A stretch of DNA of 64,000 nucleotides from Flavobacterium luteolum (lineage in GTDB: Bacteria > Bacteroidota > Bacteroidia > Flavobacteriales > Flavobacteriaceae). The DNA lies in the NCBI RefSeq assembly GCF_027111275.1, contig NZ_CP114286.1, forward strand, positions 930,001 through 994,000, written 5' to 3'. The notes beneath the pieces are model-generated. The model saw only the letters and a list, made by a program, of their open reading frames with translations, was not told the DNA's origin and did no database searches. Shown here one piece after another: positions 26,709 to 35,413 of this stretch; positions within the stretch are counted from its first letter, which is position 1, and every line of letters starts with the position of its first letter. The position numbers and the translations under genes were made by a program.

Positions 26709-27782
26709 TTATTTCAATACAAATCCAATATTATCTAAATAGATAACATTACCTCCAAATCCTCCAAATTCTTGAAATCCTATATTAGATATTTCTGTAG
26801 GGCTTCCGACTGCAGTATATGGTATTTCAAAATAAGTCCATGAGCTTTTGATTTCAATTATTTCAGTATTAGCTTCAACATTAACATCATTAGCAAAAAA
26901 CTTCACTTTTCCTGCTTTTTCACCTTTAATCCAAAATCGTATAGCCTTAAATTTATCTGTATCATGATAAGACCAGTTATTAATTCCGATTACATAACCA
27001 TCCCATTCTCCCGACTTCCATTGAATACATTTTAATCCTTGCTTAACATCCTTAGTATAAGCCTTATCAAGCTCGTTGTTATCATCCCATAAATCTTCCC
27101 AACCCCAAATGTTTGTGGAGGCATCATCATAAATTCCCGAACCTATTGTTTCTGGAGCTACTGTTGTTCCAGATACATTTGTTACAGATAAACTTTTCAA
27201 GTAACTTCCCTCAGGAACTTTAACCTGAATCTCTGTCAATGTAGAAGATATTGGCTCAACTTGGATGTCTCCAAAATTAACTACAGGACGCAAGAAATAT
27301 TCACCTGTAATGGTAATGATATCTCCTGGATTTGGATTAACAGGAAATCCTGTAATATTAGGACTTGGGGGTCTAATCGCTACTTTATAGCTCAAGGTGC
27401 CTTTTCCGGTTACGATCTTCATTTCGTCCATCTCATTATAGTATGGCGTTTTTGAATCTACTAAAACCACAATTGCATTGTCTGTTACGAATGTGGGATT
27501 AAAATAAGACTCTAATCCGTTGAATGAAATTGATTGTAATGTCGAAAAACCAGATCCTCTAATGATATAGTAGTTTCCTGCATTAATAACATCTGTAGGA
27601 ACATCTACTTTTCTATCACCTTCAACCAAAGGATCGTCAACAACAGATCTGCTTATACCTGTTACTTCGAGTTTTCCAGATGAACTTGCCGAATCATCAT
27701 TTGAACAGGAAGCGAAGAGGAAAATTGAAATCGAAGCCAAAAAATACAACTTCAATAACATGCTATTTTTTATATTTTTCAT
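26709..27782 (-). CDS. Surface glycan-binding lipoprotein with IPT/TIG domains
   Basis: A 357-residue lipoprotein (IFLFASCSNDD, Cys26, acidic residues after Cys). Two Ig-like IPT/TIG modules are apparent, the first at about residues 60-135 and the second from about 138 (PPSPNITGFPVNPNPGDIITITGEYF). A C-terminal binding domain follows (WGWEDLWDDNNELDKAY, WDGYVIGINNW, FKAIRFWIKG, NIGFQEFGGFGGNVIYLDNIGFVLK). The ending parallels the downstream fasciclin/IPT protein, so the two are probably paralogous in their C-terminal domains. It lies 20 bp after susD and likely helps hold the polysaccharide at the SusCD complex. Confidence 0.82.
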   Translation of the reverse strand: MKNIKNSMLLKLYFLASISIFLFASCSNDDSASSSGKLEVTGISRSVVDDPLVEGDRKVDVPTDVINAGNYYIIRGSGFSTLQSISFNGLESYFNPTFVTDNAIVVLVDSKTPYYNEMDEMKIVTGKGTLSYKVAIRPPSPNITGFPVNPNPGDIITITGEYFLRPVVNFGDIQVEPISSTLTEIQVKVPEGSYLKSLSVTNVSGTTVAPETIGSGIYDDASTNIWGWEDLWDDNNELDKAYTKDVKQGLKCIQWKSGEWDGYVIGINNWSYHDTDKFKAIRFWIKGEKAGKVKFFANDVNVEANTEIIEIKSSWTYFEIPYTAVGSPTEISNIGFQEFGGFGGNVIYLDNIGFVLK

Positions 27783-27802
27783 AGTGATTTACTTTTAAAA
27801 AA

Positions 27803-29365
27803 TTATTTGAAAGTGTAAGGAACTGGTGCCTCTTTCAATTTTGGATTTTTTCTAACTTCGACATCTGGTTTTGGATAAATAAAATCAGTTGGCGTTGGCG
27901 TATAATGTATTACACCTTGAGAATCGAAACCTCTATCTTGCTTAGAAATTATATTGATTGCTTCCTGACGTGGCAGTCTTCCTAAATCGAACCAAAATTC
28001 TCCTTCAAAAGCAAATTCAACTCTACGCTCATGAAATAAAGCCGCTTTTGTTAAAGGAACATTAGTCCCTAAAATGCCAAGACCTGCTCTAAGTCTCACT
28101 TTGTTATATGATTCTTTTGCTGCAGCGTTTGTAGTTTCATCAGCTCCAGCCATAGTTGCTTCGGCATGTATTAATAAAAGATCGGCATAACGCATAATAT
28201 AATTACAGTTATTCATTCCTCCCCATCCATCAGCTGGTCCTGTTTCGCTAGTCACTTGCCCAACAACATATTTCTTAACCGCTGCTCCTGTATTGGCTAA
28301 TGCATCTGGATATTTCGTTTTATCCATAACAAAACCGACAACACCATCTCCTTTAATGTTAGGATAAGAATCTCCATAAATCATAAAAGACTCTTTTCTT
28401 CTTAAATCTCCGATTTCAAAAGCATCCTGAACATCATTACTCGGCACATAAGTAGCACCGTATGAAGCGTTATCATTTAAAATATCTAAACCATATTGAA
28501 TATTCGAAAAATTTCCTCCTCCATAAGTATTGATAGCTCCTGACCACTGCCAAGAATAAATAGACTCTTGGTTATTATTTCTACTTGTCAGAAACAAATC
28601 TCCGAAGTTTGGCATCAAATCGAACTCACCAGAATTGATTACTTTTTCAGCCATTGATTTAGAATCTGCATATTTCTTTTCATATAAATATACTTTGGCT
28701 AAAAATGCTTCAGCAGAACCTTGAGTTACAAAAATATTGTCTCCGCTAGGAGTTCTAGATCTAATTTTTGATTTAAGATTTGCTGCGGCAAATTTTAAAT
28801 CGTTTTCAATGAAGGTATAAACGTCTTCAATTCTATTTGTATTTACCATTGGATTTTTTGCCAAAGCCAAATTATCTTCTATAATAGGCACTGGTCCATA
28901 CAAACGAACCAAATAAAAATACGCGATCGATCTAAAAAAATGTGCTTCTGCAATTGTGTTTTTAATAACTGCCTTATTCACATCTGCTGTGGCATTTTTT
29001 TCAATATTGTTAATTAAGTTATTGGCTTGCGCTATAATTGCAAAACAAGCTCTCCAAGGATCTAACAATATTGGACTATCAGAAGTCAATTTAAACTGAA
29101 TCAATTCTGGCCCATCAGCATAAGCCAAACAATTCCCTGATGACAGTTCTGACAATGCGTAAAAGTTTTTAGTATAATAAGGAGCCCACATTGCACCATA
29201 CATTCCGTAAGTAGTTCTTGCAACCTGCTCATCAGTATTATAAAACTGGTCACTGCTGTAACTATCTTCAGATGGGCGATCCAAAAAATCTTCGCTGCAA
29301 GAAGTAGTTGCCAAACCTAGCGTTAAGAATAAAACTAAGGTCTTTATATTGATATATTTTTTCAT
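27803..29365 (-). CDS. SusD/RagB-family nutrient-binding lipoprotein
   Basis: A 520-residue lipoprotein (LATTSCSEDFLDRPSED, Cys23). It shows the SusD N-terminal motif EDFLDRPS and TPR-like helices (IIAQANNLINNIEKN, AEAHFFRSIAYFYLVRLYGPVPIIEDN, EAFLAKVYLYEKKYADSKSMAEKVI). The conserved C-terminus is present (RVEFAFEGEFWFDLGRLPRQEAIN, ending with a YPKPDVEVRKNPKLKE-like tail). SusD caps the SusC transporter at the outer surface and captures oligosaccharides. It starts 11 bp after the susC stop codon. Confidence 0.97.
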   Translation of the reverse strand: MKKYINIKTLVLFLTLGLATTSCSEDFLDRPSEDSYSSDQFYNTDEQVARTTYGMYGAMWAPYYTKNFYALSELSSGNCLAYADGPELIQFKLTSDSPILLDPWRACFAIIAQANNLINNIEKNATADVNKAVIKNTIAEAHFFRSIAYFYLVRLYGPVPIIEDNLALAKNPMVNTNRIEDVYTFIENDLKFAAANLKSKIRSRTPSGDNIFVTQGSAEAFLAKVYLYEKKYADSKSMAEKVINSGEFDLMPNFGDLFLTSRNNNQESIYSWQWSGAINTYGGGNFSNIQYGLDILNDNASYGATYVPSNDVQDAFEIGDLRRKESFMIYGDSYPNIKGDGVVGFVMDKTKYPDALANTGAAVKKYVVGQVTSETGPADGWGGMNNCNYIMRYADLLLIHAEATMAGADETTNAAAKESYNKVRLRAGLGILGTNVPLTKAALFHERRVEFAFEGEFWFDLGRLPRQEAINIISKQDRGFDSQGVIHYTPTPTDFIYPKPDVEVRKNPKLKEAPVPYTFK

Positions 29366-29376
29366 AAGAGTAGTAA

Positions 29377-32300
29377 TTAAAATTCTAAATTCATTCCAAA
29401 AGTGAAACTACGATTGGTTGGGTAACGCCCTGAATCGATTCCAGATAATAATGGATCTTGGTTATATGATCCAATTTCAGGATCATAGCCTGTATATTTG
29501 GTAAATGTGTAAAGATTTTGAATACCAAAGTAAAATCTTAATTTACTAATGCTCGCTTTTGAAATCACATCTGAAGGCATATTATATCCTAAAGTAACTT
29601 GCTGGATTCTTAAATAAGAAGCATCTTCTACATAACGATCAGAGATTGCAATATTTGGATGTCCGTCTCCTCCATCAGGTCTTGGATATTTTGCATCGGT
29701 ATTTTCTGGTGTCCAAAAATCTGCAGCTTCTGCCAACTGATTTTCATACAAACGTTGGTTTTTTGTACCAGCACGTCTTGTTAGGTTCATTGCTTTATTG
29801 CCATAAGATCCCTGTAAGAAGACACCTAAATCAACATTTTTATATTTAAAAGTATTGTTGAAGCCATAAGTAAATTTCGGTGCTGGGTTACCAATATAGG
29901 TTAAGTCCTTATCATCAATCAAACCATCTTTGTTCTGATCTACATACTCCACATCTCCCAACTGGCTTTTTACCGCTTTATTTCCTGTAAAAGGAATTGG
30001 TGCATTGGCCAATTGCTCGTTTGTTCTGATAATACCAACTGCTTGATATCCGTAAAACTGTCCAACCGGCTGACCAACTACAGTTTTGGTTACTGCTTTA
30101 GTCGTATAATCATTAAGCATTACATCTTTTGTCAAATCAAAATTGTCTTGTAGACTCAACAATTTATTTTTATTTGTAGAGAAAATTACTTTTGAATTCC
30201 AAGAAAAGTCTTTTCCGAACTTTTCATTATAATCTAAAGTCATTTCAAAACCTTGATTTCTTAAACTTCCTAAATTTACGCTTGGCGCTCCTAAACCACC
30301 TTGATAAGCATCTGTACCTGTAACGTAGTACGGCAATGGCAATACAAATAAAAATCCTTCAGATTCTTTTTTGTATACATCAAATGTTGCTTGAAGTTTT
30401 GATTTGAAAAGTGTAAAATCTAAACCAAAGTTGGTTTGTTTAGAAGTTTCCCAAGTTAGATCTGGATTTGCAATATTATTAACCGTAAAGAAGTTACCCA
30501 TTGCCGATTTTATTGCACGAACAGTACTCATGTAACCGCCACCGCCAATATTTTGGTTTCCAGTCTCTCCATATCCACCTCTGAACTTGATATTATCAAT
30601 ATATTCTCTCGTTCCTTCCATAAACTTTTCGTTCGAAAGTTTCCAATAACCTGAAACCGAAGGAAAGTAACCCCATTTTTGACCTGGCCCGAAATTTGAA
30701 CTTCCATCCGCTCTCATAGTTGCCTGCAAACCATATCGATTATCATAATCGTAATTAAAAGATCCGAAGAAAGAATACAAAGCAGAACTTCCTTTATATT
30801 CTGAAGCAACAACTGAATCAGGATCTCCTAAACTAATAGAATGAATATCATTACTCAATAACCCAGAAACAGATTGCGAATTTCCAAACCAATGACTATC
30901 ATTTGCCTCTTGACCAGCTAAGACGTTAAAATGATGATTCCCTACATCAGCTTTATATGTCAAAAGGTTTTTAACATTAAGCTGATACCAATTGCTTGCT
31001 CTTTCTGTCAGCATATTGGTTTCTCTAACCGCTGAGCCCCACTTATAAGTAGGCTGAAAACCTTCAAAATTATCAACATTTGTAGAGCCTCCAAAATCAA
31101 ATCGATATTCCAATCCTTTTGCAATTCTAAAGCTCGCATAAAAATTTCCCAAGAAATTCTTTTTGATTAATTTATTGGTATTCATCAAAGCCGAAGCCAC
31201 AGGATTGATCCAAACTCCAATTGATCCGTCTGCTGGCGGACCAGAATAATTACCATTTGTATCTTTTACCGCAACATCTGGAGTAGATAAAATAGAAGTA
31301 CTGATAATACCATTACTCGCTCCATTTATAGTAATATCTTCATTTGTTATACCAGCACCAACAGACACTCCAACTGTTAGCCAATCTTTTATTTTGCTAT
31401 CAACATTTGTTTTAAAATTATATCTTTTAAAAGCAGAACCTATAACAATTCCTTCCTGATTGGTATAACCTCCAGAAATATAATAGTTTGTACCATCTTT
31501 TGCACCAGAAAACGAAACCTGATAATTATTCATTATAGCCGTTTTATAAATCTCATCTTGCCAATTTGTTCCTTTACCAAGAACAGACGGAACAGCAAAT
31601 TCGTCTCTCGGCGCCACACCATAAACAGCAGCCAAAGCATTCTGCTGTGCAGCATATTGACTCAAAGTCATAGTATCTAACAAGTTAGTTACATTTTGAA
31701 TAGAGAAATAAGAATCAAAAGTGATTTTTCCTGTTCCTTTCTTACCTCTTTTTGTAGTAATAATAACAACTCCATTCGACGCTCTAGAACCATATATAGC
31801 AGTTGCAGAAGCATCTTTCAAAATATCCATCGTTTCAATGTCATTCGGATTTAAAAAAGAGATTGGGCTCGAAGTTACGTTTCCTGTATTTGTTCCCAAA
31901 TAACCTGTAACTATAGAACCTCCAGTTGCAGTATTGGCAGCATCTCCAGAAATAGGAATGCCATCAACAATATACAATGGCTCATTGGTTCCAGAAATAG
32001 AAGTAGTTCCACGTATTTTAACTGACACACTACTTCCTGGCTGTCCAGAGTTGTTCGTAACTGTTACCCCAGCAGCACGTCCTTGCAACAATTGATCTAC
32101 AGATACTTGTGGAGAGTCTGCAATATCTTTAGAAGTAACAGTAGAAATAGCGCCTGTCAAATCCTTTTTCTTTACACTTCTATATCCTACATTTACCAAT
32201 ACTTCACGCAAATCTTCAGCGCTCAGTTTTAAAATCACGTTGAATGTTCCTCCATTTTTTATGTTGACTGTCTGTGTAACGTAGCCAATAAATGAAATAG

Positions 32301-32544
32301 AAAGAGTAGAATTTGCGGGTGCTTCTATAGAAAATTTCCCATCAAAATCTGTCGAGGCTACTTTTTTTGTACCTGTAACCATGATGTTGGCGCCAGGAAT
32401 AGACAACCCCTTCTCGTCAGATACTGTTCCAGAAACCTTTACCTGTGCTGTAATAAAATTACTGGTCAGTAACAAAAATAATATCAAAGGAACGGCTCTG
32501 TGGTCAGCCCTCCAATGAATGAAGCTAGTAATTAGTTTTTTCAT
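29377..32544 (-). CDS. SusC/RagA-family TonB-dependent outer-membrane transporter
   Basis: A 1055-residue receptor that imports oligosaccharides through the outer membrane, driven by TonB. The signal peptide ends near NFITAQV. A carboxypeptidase-like regulatory domain (about 36-115, VSGTVSDEKGLSIPGANIMVTG) precedes the plug. The plug holds SVDQLLQGRAAGVTVTNNSG, the SusC signature GTTSISGTNEPLYIVDGIPI and IDILKDASATAIYGSRASNGVVIITTK-type text. The 22-strand barrel ends SFTFGMNLEF with terminal Phe. It is the first gene of a six-gene operon continuing to 23064. Confidence 0.97.
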   Translation of the reverse strand: MKKLITSFIHWRADHRAVPLILFLLLTSNFITAQVKVSGTVSDEKGLSIPGANIMVTGTKKVASTDFDGKFSIEAPANSTLSISFIGYVTQTVNIKNGGTFNVILKLSAEDLREVLVNVGYRSVKKKDLTGAISTVTSKDIADSPQVSVDQLLQGRAAGVTVTNNSGQPGSSVSVKIRGTTSISGTNEPLYIVDGIPISGDAANTATGGSIVTGYLGTNTGNVTSSPISFLNPNDIETMDILKDASATAIYGSRASNGVVIITTKRGKKGTGKITFDSYFSIQNVTNLLDTMTLSQYAAQQNALAAVYGVAPRDEFAVPSVLGKGTNWQDEIYKTAIMNNYQVSFSGAKDGTNYYISGGYTNQEGIVIGSAFKRYNFKTNVDSKIKDWLTVGVSVGAGITNEDITINGASNGIISTSILSTPDVAVKDTNGNYSGPPADGSIGVWINPVASALMNTNKLIKKNFLGNFYASFRIAKGLEYRFDFGGSTNVDNFEGFQPTYKWGSAVRETNMLTERASNWYQLNVKNLLTYKADVGNHHFNVLAGQEANDSHWFGNSQSVSGLLSNDIHSISLGDPDSVVASEYKGSSALYSFFGSFNYDYDNRYGLQATMRADGSSNFGPGQKWGYFPSVSGYWKLSNEKFMEGTREYIDNIKFRGGYGETGNQNIGGGGYMSTVRAIKSAMGNFFTVNNIANPDLTWETSKQTNFGLDFTLFKSKLQATFDVYKKESEGFLFVLPLPYYVTGTDAYQGGLGAPSVNLGSLRNQGFEMTLDYNEKFGKDFSWNSKVIFSTNKNKLLSLQDNFDLTKDVMLNDYTTKAVTKTVVGQPVGQFYGYQAVGIIRTNEQLANAPIPFTGNKAVKSQLGDVEYVDQNKDGLIDDKDLTYIGNPAPKFTYGFNNTFKYKNVDLGVFLQGSYGNKAMNLTRRAGTKNQRLYENQLAEAADFWTPENTDAKYPRPDGGDGHPNIAISDRYVEDASYLRIQQVTLGYNMPSDVISKASISKLRFYFGIQNLYTFTKYTGYDPEIGSYNQDPLLSGIDSGRYPTNRSFTFGMNLEF

Positions 32545-32856
32545 AATAAGTGTTTGGTTAGTTAAATTTGTTTATTGCATAATCTTAAAGTAAATGCCAG
32601 GGAAAAGTTACTCTTAAATTATTTAACAAATCTATAACAGAGACCATTATCAAATCAATAGTATTATATCATTTAATGATAATATTTTTACTATAATCGA
32701 TTTAAAAAACACATATCAAAATAAATACGGATAAAAATTGAATTATTCGCAAAGACAACCCTCTTAAACAACTCAACCATGAATAAAAACTAATGAAATC
32801 TAGAAAAGAAAACGATTTCGCTAAAAATAATATTTACAAGTGATAAAAAAGTATCA
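32545..32856. other. Intergenic region between the AraC regulator and susC
   Basis: 312 bp of AT-rich sequence without a gene. It holds the candidate susC promoter at 32627-32653 and a small palindrome, ATCATTTAATGAT (32668-32680). The palindrome lies just upstream of the -33 box, where an activator would bind. No terminator is evident after the AraC gene. Confidence 0.5.
32627..32653 (-). promoter_or_regulatory. Candidate promoter of the SusC operon
   Basis: On the minus strand, TTG (32653-32651), 16 nt, then TAGATTTG (32634-32627). The -7 box is exact; the spacer is slightly short. It predicts a leader of about 75 nt. Confidence 0.5.
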
Positions 32857-33735
32857 CTATAAAATGCGTTTCAAACCAGAAAATTCTTCGCGATACTGAC
32901 TTGGAGTACAATTTTTAGTCGCTTTAAAACTACGGTTAAAATTGGCTATATTATTAAAACCAGATTTAAATGCAACCTCAGAAACACTCATATCTTTCTC
33001 AACCAACCAACGTGCTGCATAACCAATTCGAATGTCATTTATATAATTGACGAAAGTTTTTCCTGTACGTTTTTTTATAAATCGGTTAAAAGAAATAATT
33101 GACATACTCGCCACATTTGCCACGTCTTCTAAAGTGATTTTCTCAGCAAAATGTTTCTGCACATACTCATAAACCAATTTCATTTTATCATAATCATCAA
33201 ACGTATCATAATCGACGGTATAAGTCGAAAGCAGACGCTGATTTCTAGAATTGGCAAGATCATATAATAAAGACGTTATTTCAAGAAAATAATCCATCCC
33301 GTCCAGTTTTGAAAGCCTCACAAGCCTTGGCGTCAGCTCTTCGGCAGTTTTTTTTGAAAACAAAATTCCATGGATCGATCGGTTAAACATGTCCCGAATC
33401 GGATTCATAATACGTCTTGCAAGTAAAGATTCATGAAATAAATCGTTGTGAAACTGAATCGTAATTTCGTGTATTTTTTTATTTGTGCATTTATTCAATT
33501 CCCAGCCGTGATATAAATTCGGACCAATCAAAACCAATTCGACATTATCAATTTCTTCAATATTATCTCCCACAACTCGCTTAACCCCTTTTCCGTTCAG
33601 GATAAAATTAATCTCAAATTCCGGATGATAGTGCACCGGAAAATCAAAACTATCTTTTACACGATCAAAAACCAAAAAGCTGTCACCCGCAGCAAGCGGT
33701 GCAATTTCTCTATAAAAATTTTTCGTAGTACCCAT
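32857..33735 (-). CDS. AraC-family transcriptional regulator with cupin sensor domain
   Basis: A 292-residue cytoplasmic regulator. Residues about 15-95 form a cupin-like pocket (DFPVHYHPEFEINFILNGKGVKRVVGD and LVLIGPNLYHGWEL). Residues about 190-288 carry two helix-turn-helix motifs (ITLEDVANVASMSIISFNRFIKKRTGKTF and VSEVAFKSGFNNIANFNRSFKATKNCTPSQYREEF). It lies between the two PUL operons, upstream of susC and divergent from GH26, so it likely activates one or both. Cytoplasmic sensing would fit a ligand such as mannobiose or mannosylglucose, but that is inference. PULs are more often run by hybrid two-component or ECF-sigma systems. Confidence 0.9.
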   Translation of the reverse strand: MGTTKNFYREIAPLAAGDSFLVFDRVKDSFDFPVHYHPEFEINFILNGKGVKRVVGDNIEEIDNVELVLIGPNLYHGWELNKCTNKKIHEITIQFHNDLFHESLLARRIMNPIRDMFNRSIHGILFSKKTAEELTPRLVRLSKLDGMDYFLEITSLLYDLANSRNQRLLSTYTVDYDTFDDYDKMKLVYEYVQKHFAEKITLEDVANVASMSIISFNRFIKKRTGKTFVNYINDIRIGYAARWLVEKDMSVSEVAFKSGFNNIANFNRSFKATKNCTPSQYREEFSGLKRIL

Positions 33736-34040
33736 CTTAAAACTATTTTCAGGAAAGTAATGTGTATATTTTTGACTGCAATAATATGATATATAATTGA
33801 TAAAATAATATTAATTACACTATTATCATCCGTTTATCTTTGAAAAAATTAATTATCATTTCTTTAAAAAGAATATTAATAATAAACATTAATCATTTTT
33901 AATCGAATATCTTTTTATAGTTTTAATAATTTTAAAGAGTAATCGCTAAAGAATTTTCGAGTAATACAAACAGTAGATTTTCAAATCATAAATCATTGTA
34001 TATTTATCGTTTAGCGCCATTAACAACCAATAATCCGACA
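33736..34040. other. Divergent regulatory region between AraC and GH26 genes
   Basis: 305 bp of AT-rich sequence. A forward TATCTTTG box (33835-33842) could start the GH26 operon with a leader of about 190 nt, but no TTG lies at the right distance upstream. A related AT-rich sequence with TATTATCAT lies at 33820-33830. No gene is seen. Confidence 0.4.
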
Positions 34041-35177
34041 ATGAAAAAACATTTTATTATGCTCCTAACTGCTGTTTTGATAAGCACTTCCTGCGAATCT
34101 CAAAAAAACAACAGTAATACAATTTTGTCACTTTCAGATAAAAAAGCCACTCCAGAAACGCAATCACTTTATAAAAACCTAAATACATTATCGAAAAAAG
34201 GTTTTCTGTTTGGACATCAAGACGATTTAGCTTACGGTGTAAAATGGAAATATGAAGATGGACGAAGCGACATAAAAGATGTTGTAGGCGATTATCCAGC
34301 TGTTTATGGATGGGATATTGCAGGTTTAGAAAATAATAAACCTAATAATATTGACGGCGTTCCTTTTGCTAAAATGAAACAATATATTATTGATGCCAAT
34401 GCCAGAGGCGGAATTTCTACCATAAGCTGGCACTTTGATAATCCTGCAACTGGAAAAAATGCTTGGGATAACGTTCCTAATTCTTTAAAAACAATTTTGC
34501 CTGGTGCCGAAAATCATAAAAAATTTACTTCTTGGCTAGATAAAGCTTCGGCTTTCTTTTTGTCTTTAAAAGATAAAAACGGAAAGAGCATTCCGATACT
34601 TTTTAGACCTTTTCATGAGTTTACTGGCGGATGGTTTTGGTGGGGAAAAGGAAATTGCACTCCAGAGGAATTTAAAACGGCTTGGAAATTTACAGTTGAT
34701 TATTTGCAGAAAAAAGGCGTTCATAACTTGATATATGTATACAATACTGGGAGTTTTAATAGCGAAGCAGACTTTTTAGCCAATTATCCTGGAGATGATT
34801 ATGCCGATATTTTAAGTTTTGATACTTATCAAAACAATGATGACCCGAATGGTGAAAAATTTATAAGTGAAGTTCAAAAACAATTTAAGATTTTAAATGA
34901 GATTTGTCTTCAAAAAAACAAACCAATGGCACTGGCCGAAGCTGGTTACGAAGCCGTTCCAGATCCAAAATGGTGGACAGGAACTTTACTAAAAGCAATT
35001 GGAGATTATAAAATTTCTTATGTCTTGATGTGGAGAAATCATGGCTGGCAAGAAAAAGAACAAAAAATGCATTATTATGCGCCATTTTCTGGACAAGTAA
35101 GCGAAAAAGATTTTGTTGATTTTTACAATCTCGATCAGACTATCTTTGAAAAAGACATTCAGAAAAAATTAAAATGA
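34041..35177 (+). CDS. Glycoside hydrolase family 26 beta-mannanase, lipoprotein
   Basis: A 378-residue enzyme. The ATG at 34041 is preferred because it gives a clean lipoprotein signal (LISTSCES, Cys18); an in-frame ATG 45 bp earlier does not. GH26 motifs are present: FLFGHQDDLAYG (56-66), TISWHFDNP, acid/base Glu193 in FRPFHEFTGGWFWWG and nucleophile Glu300 in MALAEAGYE. GH26 cleaves beta-1,4-mannan. In Bacteroides fragilis the homologue in the same gene order is a mannobiose-forming mannanase, and by context this one probably supplies mannobiose. It is the first gene of the rightward operon. Confidence 0.93.
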   Translation: MKKHFIMLLTAVLISTSCESQKNNSNTILSLSDKKATPETQSLYKNLNTLSKKGFLFGHQDDLAYGVKWKYEDGRSDIKDVVGDYPAVYGWDIAGLENNKPNNIDGVPFAKMKQYIIDANARGGISTISWHFDNPATGKNAWDNVPNSLKTILPGAENHKKFTSWLDKASAFFLSLKDKNGKSIPILFRPFHEFTGGWFWWGKGNCTPEEFKTAWKFTVDYLQKKGVHNLIYVYNTGSFNSEADFLANYPGDDYADILSFDTYQNNDDPNGEKFISEVQKQFKILNEICLQKNKPMALAEAGYEAVPDPKWWTGTLLKAIGDYKISYVLMWRNHGWQEKEQKMHYYAPFSGQVSEKDFVDFYNLDQTIFEKDIQKKLK

Positions 35178-35210
35178 TCAATTAAGCGAAATAGAACAAA
35201 ATTTAATTTC

Positions 35211-35345
35211 AACACATAGAAACATAGATTTTTACTGCTTCTGTTTGAGGTTAAAGAAAAAGCAAGCTTTAAAACATAGTTCTATGTGTATTATTCTAAG
35301 TGAAACGCCTTTAGTAAATTCCTAAAAGCTATGTTTCTATGTGTT
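35211..35345. repeat. Inverted repeat between GH26 and transporter genes
   Basis: Perfect 17-bp arms AACACATAGAAACATAG (35211-35227) and complement (35329-35345) enclose about 100 bp. An internal half-copy, AACATAGTTCTATGTGT, lies near 35273-35289. It sits inside the operon and may form a large mRNA hairpin. Confidence 0.75.
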
Positions 35346-35413
35346 AAAAATAATTTTATCAAACGAGTTAAAATAATTGCCCCAAAATAAATTAAAACCT
35401 TAAAAAATAACCA

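Noticed and set aside
32545..32856. Riboswitch or small RNA upstream of susC
   Set aside because: No conserved aptamer pattern or terminator hairpin could be seen in the leader.
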